NCBI GenBank assembly: GCA_023136715.1
Contig: JAGLQT010000282.1
Location: forward strand, 1-8,520
Direction: 5' to 3'
DNA length: 8,520 nt
Source: Gammaproteobacteria bacterium
GTDB lineage: Bacteria; Pseudomonadota; Gammaproteobacteria; SZUA-229
Position numbers and translations under genes: made by a program. Shown in pieces: positions 5,885-8,520 of this stretch. Every line of letters starts with the position of its first letter. The first letter of the stretch is position 1. The notes under the pieces were generated by a model, which was not told where the DNA came from, made no database searches, and saw only the letters and a program-made list of their open reading frames with translations.

Positions 5885-7162
5885 TCATGTGCGAAGCGCC
5901 TCTACTGGTGTTACCCGTGCAGCCTTGATCGCGGGATAAATACCACTCAGCAGAGTAGTAACAAAAATAATTATAGTGAGCTGAGTTACACGATCCCAGG
6001 ACAGTTCTGTATAAACAACAGGATCCATAAAGGTGCCCATCATGGCTGTGCCTTCAGGCATAAGCGCTGAAAAATCGATACCATGTTGAGAAAACCACCA
6101 GTGAGTTCCACCACCAACAACCCAGCCAATAATTACCGCCAACACACTCAGTAACAGGGTCTCACAAAACACCAGCAGTAATAGATGTTGACGACCAAGC
6201 CCGAGTGCTCGCAATAAGCCAAATTCGCGGGTACGTTCCAAAACGCTCATCAGTACGGTATTCACAATACCAAACACCACCATGATTAAAATCAGGATTA
6301 AAAAAACATAGTTGCCAACATCATCAATAATAATAAATTGCACCAACTGCGGCATCATTTCCTGCCAGTCCAGCGCCACAACCAAATCATTTTCTATCAC
6401 CGATTTAATCTGCGCCTTCCAATATGCCATGGTATCCGGGTCATCCAGAAAAACGGCGAAACGAGTCACTGGTGCCTGTTCGATAATGGCGCCTTCACCC
6501 GCAAGAAAATACTGCGCAAACTGCAGGTCACTCAAAATCAAATAATCATCCAGCTCATCGACATGGGAGTCAAAAATCCCGCGCACACGGCCCAGTTGCG
6601 CCTGTGAATCACCGCCCTGTTTGCCTGCCATTAACACCACTTTACTACCGATTTTTGCCTTCAGCTTGCGCGCCATACCGTCACCAATAACAATACCACG
6701 ATGATCTCCCGCTTCAATCCAGTTGCCCTCAATCAACTGAGGTTGAAGCATAGCCTGACGCTGATCACTATTACTGCGAAAACCTTCCAGAGCTGCACCA
6801 ACAGAATTACTGGCCGTACTGGCAAGCACCTGCAGGGAAATCCTCGCTGCAACACTACCAGTTACATTGAGCTCATTTAATTTTGCTGACAGGCTCAAAC
6901 CATCGGAGAGATATTTATGATTAGCCGGTGCCTGCAGATAGTCTTTCGGCTGAACGGTAATGTGGCCTTCGCCGAGCTTGATGGCATTGCGGATCATCGA
7001 GTTGTGACTGCCATCACCAATACCAATAAACAACACCGCCAGACCAAAGCCAATGGCAATTGATGTGAGCGTAATTAGCGTACGCCTGCGGTGCCGCCAT
7101 AAATTACGCCAGGCCAGCATAAACAATATAGTTAATGGCAGATGGCTGTGGGGCTTGCTCAT
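5885..7162 (-). CDS. ABC transporter permease 1, FtsX/LolC-E/MacB type
   Basis: This 425-residue inner-membrane protein has the type VII ABC layout: a short cytoplasmic start with AWRNLWRHRRR, TM1 (about 28-48), a large periplasmic domain (about 50-280, MacB-PCD-like), then TM2 (283-307), TM3 (326-350) and TM4 (393-413). ERTREFGLLRALG (309-321), after TM2, is the classic FtsX-domain coupling segment that contacts the ATPase. HGIDFSALMPEG (360-371) lies in the loop after TM3, and a very similar motif is in permease 2. The ATG overlaps the permease 2 stop by 4 bp (ATGA), and AGAGGT stands 6 bases ahead. It presumably forms a heterodimer with permease 2. The cargo is unknown. Confidence 0.92.
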   Translation of the reverse strand: MSKPHSHLPLTILFMLAWRNLWRHRRRTLITLTSIAIGFGLAVLFIGIGDGSHNSMIRNAIKLGEGHITVQPKDYLQAPANHKYLSDGLSLSAKLNELNVTGSVAARISLQVLASTASNSVGAALEGFRSNSDQRQAMLQPQLIEGNWIEAGDHRGIVIGDGMARKLKAKIGSKVVLMAGKQGGDSQAQLGRVRGIFDSHVDELDDYLILSDLQFAQYFLAGEGAIIEQAPVTRFAVFLDDPDTMAYWKAQIKSVIENDLVVALDWQEMMPQLVQFIIIDDVGNYVFLILILIMVVFGIVNTVLMSVLERTREFGLLRALGLGRQHLLLLVFCETLLLSVLAVIIGWVVGGGTHWWFSQHGIDFSALMPEGTAMMGTFMDPVVYTELSWDRVTQLTIIIFVTTLLSGIYPAIKAARVTPVEALRT

Positions 7163-8520
7163 CGCATAACCTCTACCGGTTTAAGACGTACGATGCGCCA
7201 TGAAGGAATCAACGAAGCAAACATGGTGACAAGAATCATCAGCACACAGGCATTCACCACATGAACAGGTTCGAGATAACCTTTCATCACCGGCTCAAAT
7301 ACCATGCCCGCCCAGTCATAGCCATCTGGCATGGAGGCACTAAAATCTATGCCATGATCCTCCAGATAAGCGGCAATAATAATGCCTACAACAGAGCCAA
7401 TAAAAGCTGACACCAGCGCCAGAAAGAAAGATTCAAACAACACCATCAGCAACAACCAACGACGCTTCATGCCCACAGCCAGCAGTATGCCAAACTCATG
7501 ACTTCGTTCATGCACGGCCATGAGCATAGTATTGAGCATGCCCATTGAAGCCAGAGCAACAACAATAAAACCGATAATTAGAACCATCGATTTACTCAGT
7601 TCCAGCATATCGGCAATGGCCGGTGTTAACTGTTTCCAGTTGCGAACCACCGGTGGACCGCCAAGCTCATCTAATGACTGGCTTGTCGTCAACGATTTAA
7701 ATTCTGCATCAAGCGCGGCCTGAATATCTTCAAGCTGTGTGACATCGTCGAGTTTAATCGCCAGCTCATGAAAGCCATCGTCCAGATACATTAACTGTTG
7801 ATAGGCTTCGATCGACATCAGCACCCCGATGCGATCAAAACTGGGATCCAGTGGTTTGAGGATTGCAGCAATGCGATAGAGCGCATTGCCAATACTTCCA
7901 TCGGCAGCCTGCGTGACCAGCACCAGTTCACTGCCAGGCTCAAGATTCATATTCTTCGCCAGTTGGGCACCGATAACCAGGTTGTAACGCGTCAAACCAT
8001 CTTCCAGGGTATCAGCCACAGCCAGATTTAATTCGCCACGACGCACATGGGACAGCATCTGCGTAACTAAAGTTTCACGTTGTGGATCAACCGCTTTGAT
8101 GAGAACGCCAGTAGAGGTGTTTTCTGCACTGGCGAGACCCGCAGAATATAAACGTGGCGCTATCCGAATGTTTGGAAATTTCTGTTCAAGTGTTTGTATA
8201 TAGGGCCAGGGTAAAGTGGCGTATAAATCCTGGTCATCAATAAATGCCTGCCGCTGCACCTGAATATGACCGGTAGAAATTTCGGTAGCGAACGTCACCA
8301 TCTGCCGCGTCATGCCTTCCAGCAATGCAGCATAAAGAATGACCATTACCAGACCACCCGCCAGCGCTGAAATCGTCAGCATACTACGTATGGGATTCCG
8401 CCAGATATTACGCCAGGCCATAAACAGCAGTATGGGTAGATGATTAAAAACAGCTCGGGTGCGTGAAGCCAACATAGAACTAGCGTTGCTGTCGTAGACT
8501 TTGTAGAGAAAAGAAATCAT
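7159..8520 (-). CDS. ABC transporter permease 2, FtsX/LolE/MacB type (start at or beyond window edge)
   Basis: This is a paralogue of permease 1 with the same fold: AWRNIWRNPIR (35-45), TM1 (about 47-67), periplasmic domain (about 70-305), TM2 (310-334) followed by HERSHEFGILLAVG (337-350), TM3 (about 354-384), HGIDFSASMPDG (389-400) and TM4 (about 418-440). The frame is open to the right edge, where an ATG coincides with the last three bases. Alignment with permease 1 begins only near residue 26, so the true start may be the ATG at 8475 (giving an N-terminus like that of permease 1) or lie further upstream; neither internal ATG has a clear ribosome site. It is the first gene of the operon visible here and ends in a 4-bp overlap with permease 1. 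Confidence 0.9.
   Translation of the reverse strand: MISFLYKVYDSNASSMLASRTRAVFNHLPILLFMAWRNIWRNPIRSMLTISALAGGLVMVILYAALLEGMTRQMVTFATEISTGHIQVQRQAFIDDQDLYATLPWPYIQTLEQKFPNIRIAPRLYSAGLASAENTSTGVLIKAVDPQRETLVTQMLSHVRRGELNLAVADTLEDGLTRYNLVIGAQLAKNMNLEPGSELVLVTQAADGSIGNALYRIAAILKPLDPSFDRIGVLMSIEAYQQLMYLDDGFHELAIKLDDVTQLEDIQAALDAEFKSLTTSQSLDELGGPPVVRNWKQLTPAIADMLELSKSMVLIIGFIVVALASMGMLNTMLMAVHERSHEFGILLAVGMKRRWLLLMVLFESFFLALVSAFIGSVVGIIIAAYLEDHGIDFSASMPDGYDWAGMVFEPVMKGYLEPVHVVNACVLMILVTMFASLIPSWRIVRLKPVEVMR

Noticed and set aside
5885..8520. Naming the permeases and ATPase as lolC, lolE and lolD
   Set aside because: The fold and ATPase motifs fit the Lol/MacB class, but the outer-membrane barrel partner and the operon order differ from the canonical Lol system, so specific symbols would overstate the evidence.

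Overview
The window looks like chromosomal DNA of a gammaproteobacterium, probably a free-living, envelope- or polymer-rich environmental species. The main evidence is the order trxB / COG3146-type acyltransferase / aat, which belongs to the gammaproteobacterial trxB-aat-ate-infA-clpA neighbourhood. Proteins with VPLPA-CTERM (PEP-CTERM-like) sorting tails also point to an exosortase-carrying, exopolysaccharide-producing Gram-negative. No species can be named from the sequence alone.

Region 1 (1-2123, plus strand) is conserved housekeeping DNA. It holds the 3' end of thioredoxin reductase trxB, a 370-residue predicted N-acyltransferase, and aat (leucyl/phenylalanyl-tRNA-protein transferase). 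The last two genes overlap by 4 bp and are probably translationally coupled. The usual next genes (ate, infA, clpA) do not follow.

Region 2 (about 2124-3924) is a gene-poor, AT-rich patch holding an accessory cassette on the minus strand. It contains two intact, very similar secreted VPLPA-CTERM proteins arranged as a tandem duplication with a period of about 634 bp, and a third copy reduced to a 38-codon reading frame. That mini-gene keeps a ribosome binding site, a start codon and the complete sorting tail but no mature domain. Two related short palindromic elements in opposite orientation flank the cassette (about 2143-2178 and 3811-3845).

Region 3 (3925-8520, minus strand) is a tightly packed transport operon, read from the right edge leftwards: FtsX/LolE-type permease 2, FtsX/LolC-type permease 1 (4-bp overlap), a LolD/MacB-type ATPase, and an outer-membrane beta-barrel protein whose start overlaps the end of the ATPase gene. 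Together they resemble a MacB/Lol-class (type VII) ABC machine paired with its own outer-membrane barrel. The substrate cannot be read from the sequence; a lipid, lipoprotein or other hydrophobic or envelope cargo is the reasonable guess. The operon may continue beyond the right edge.

The plus-strand and minus-strand blocks converge between 2124 and 2267, where two small hairpins lie. No tRNA, rRNA, CRISPR array or intact transposase was seen.
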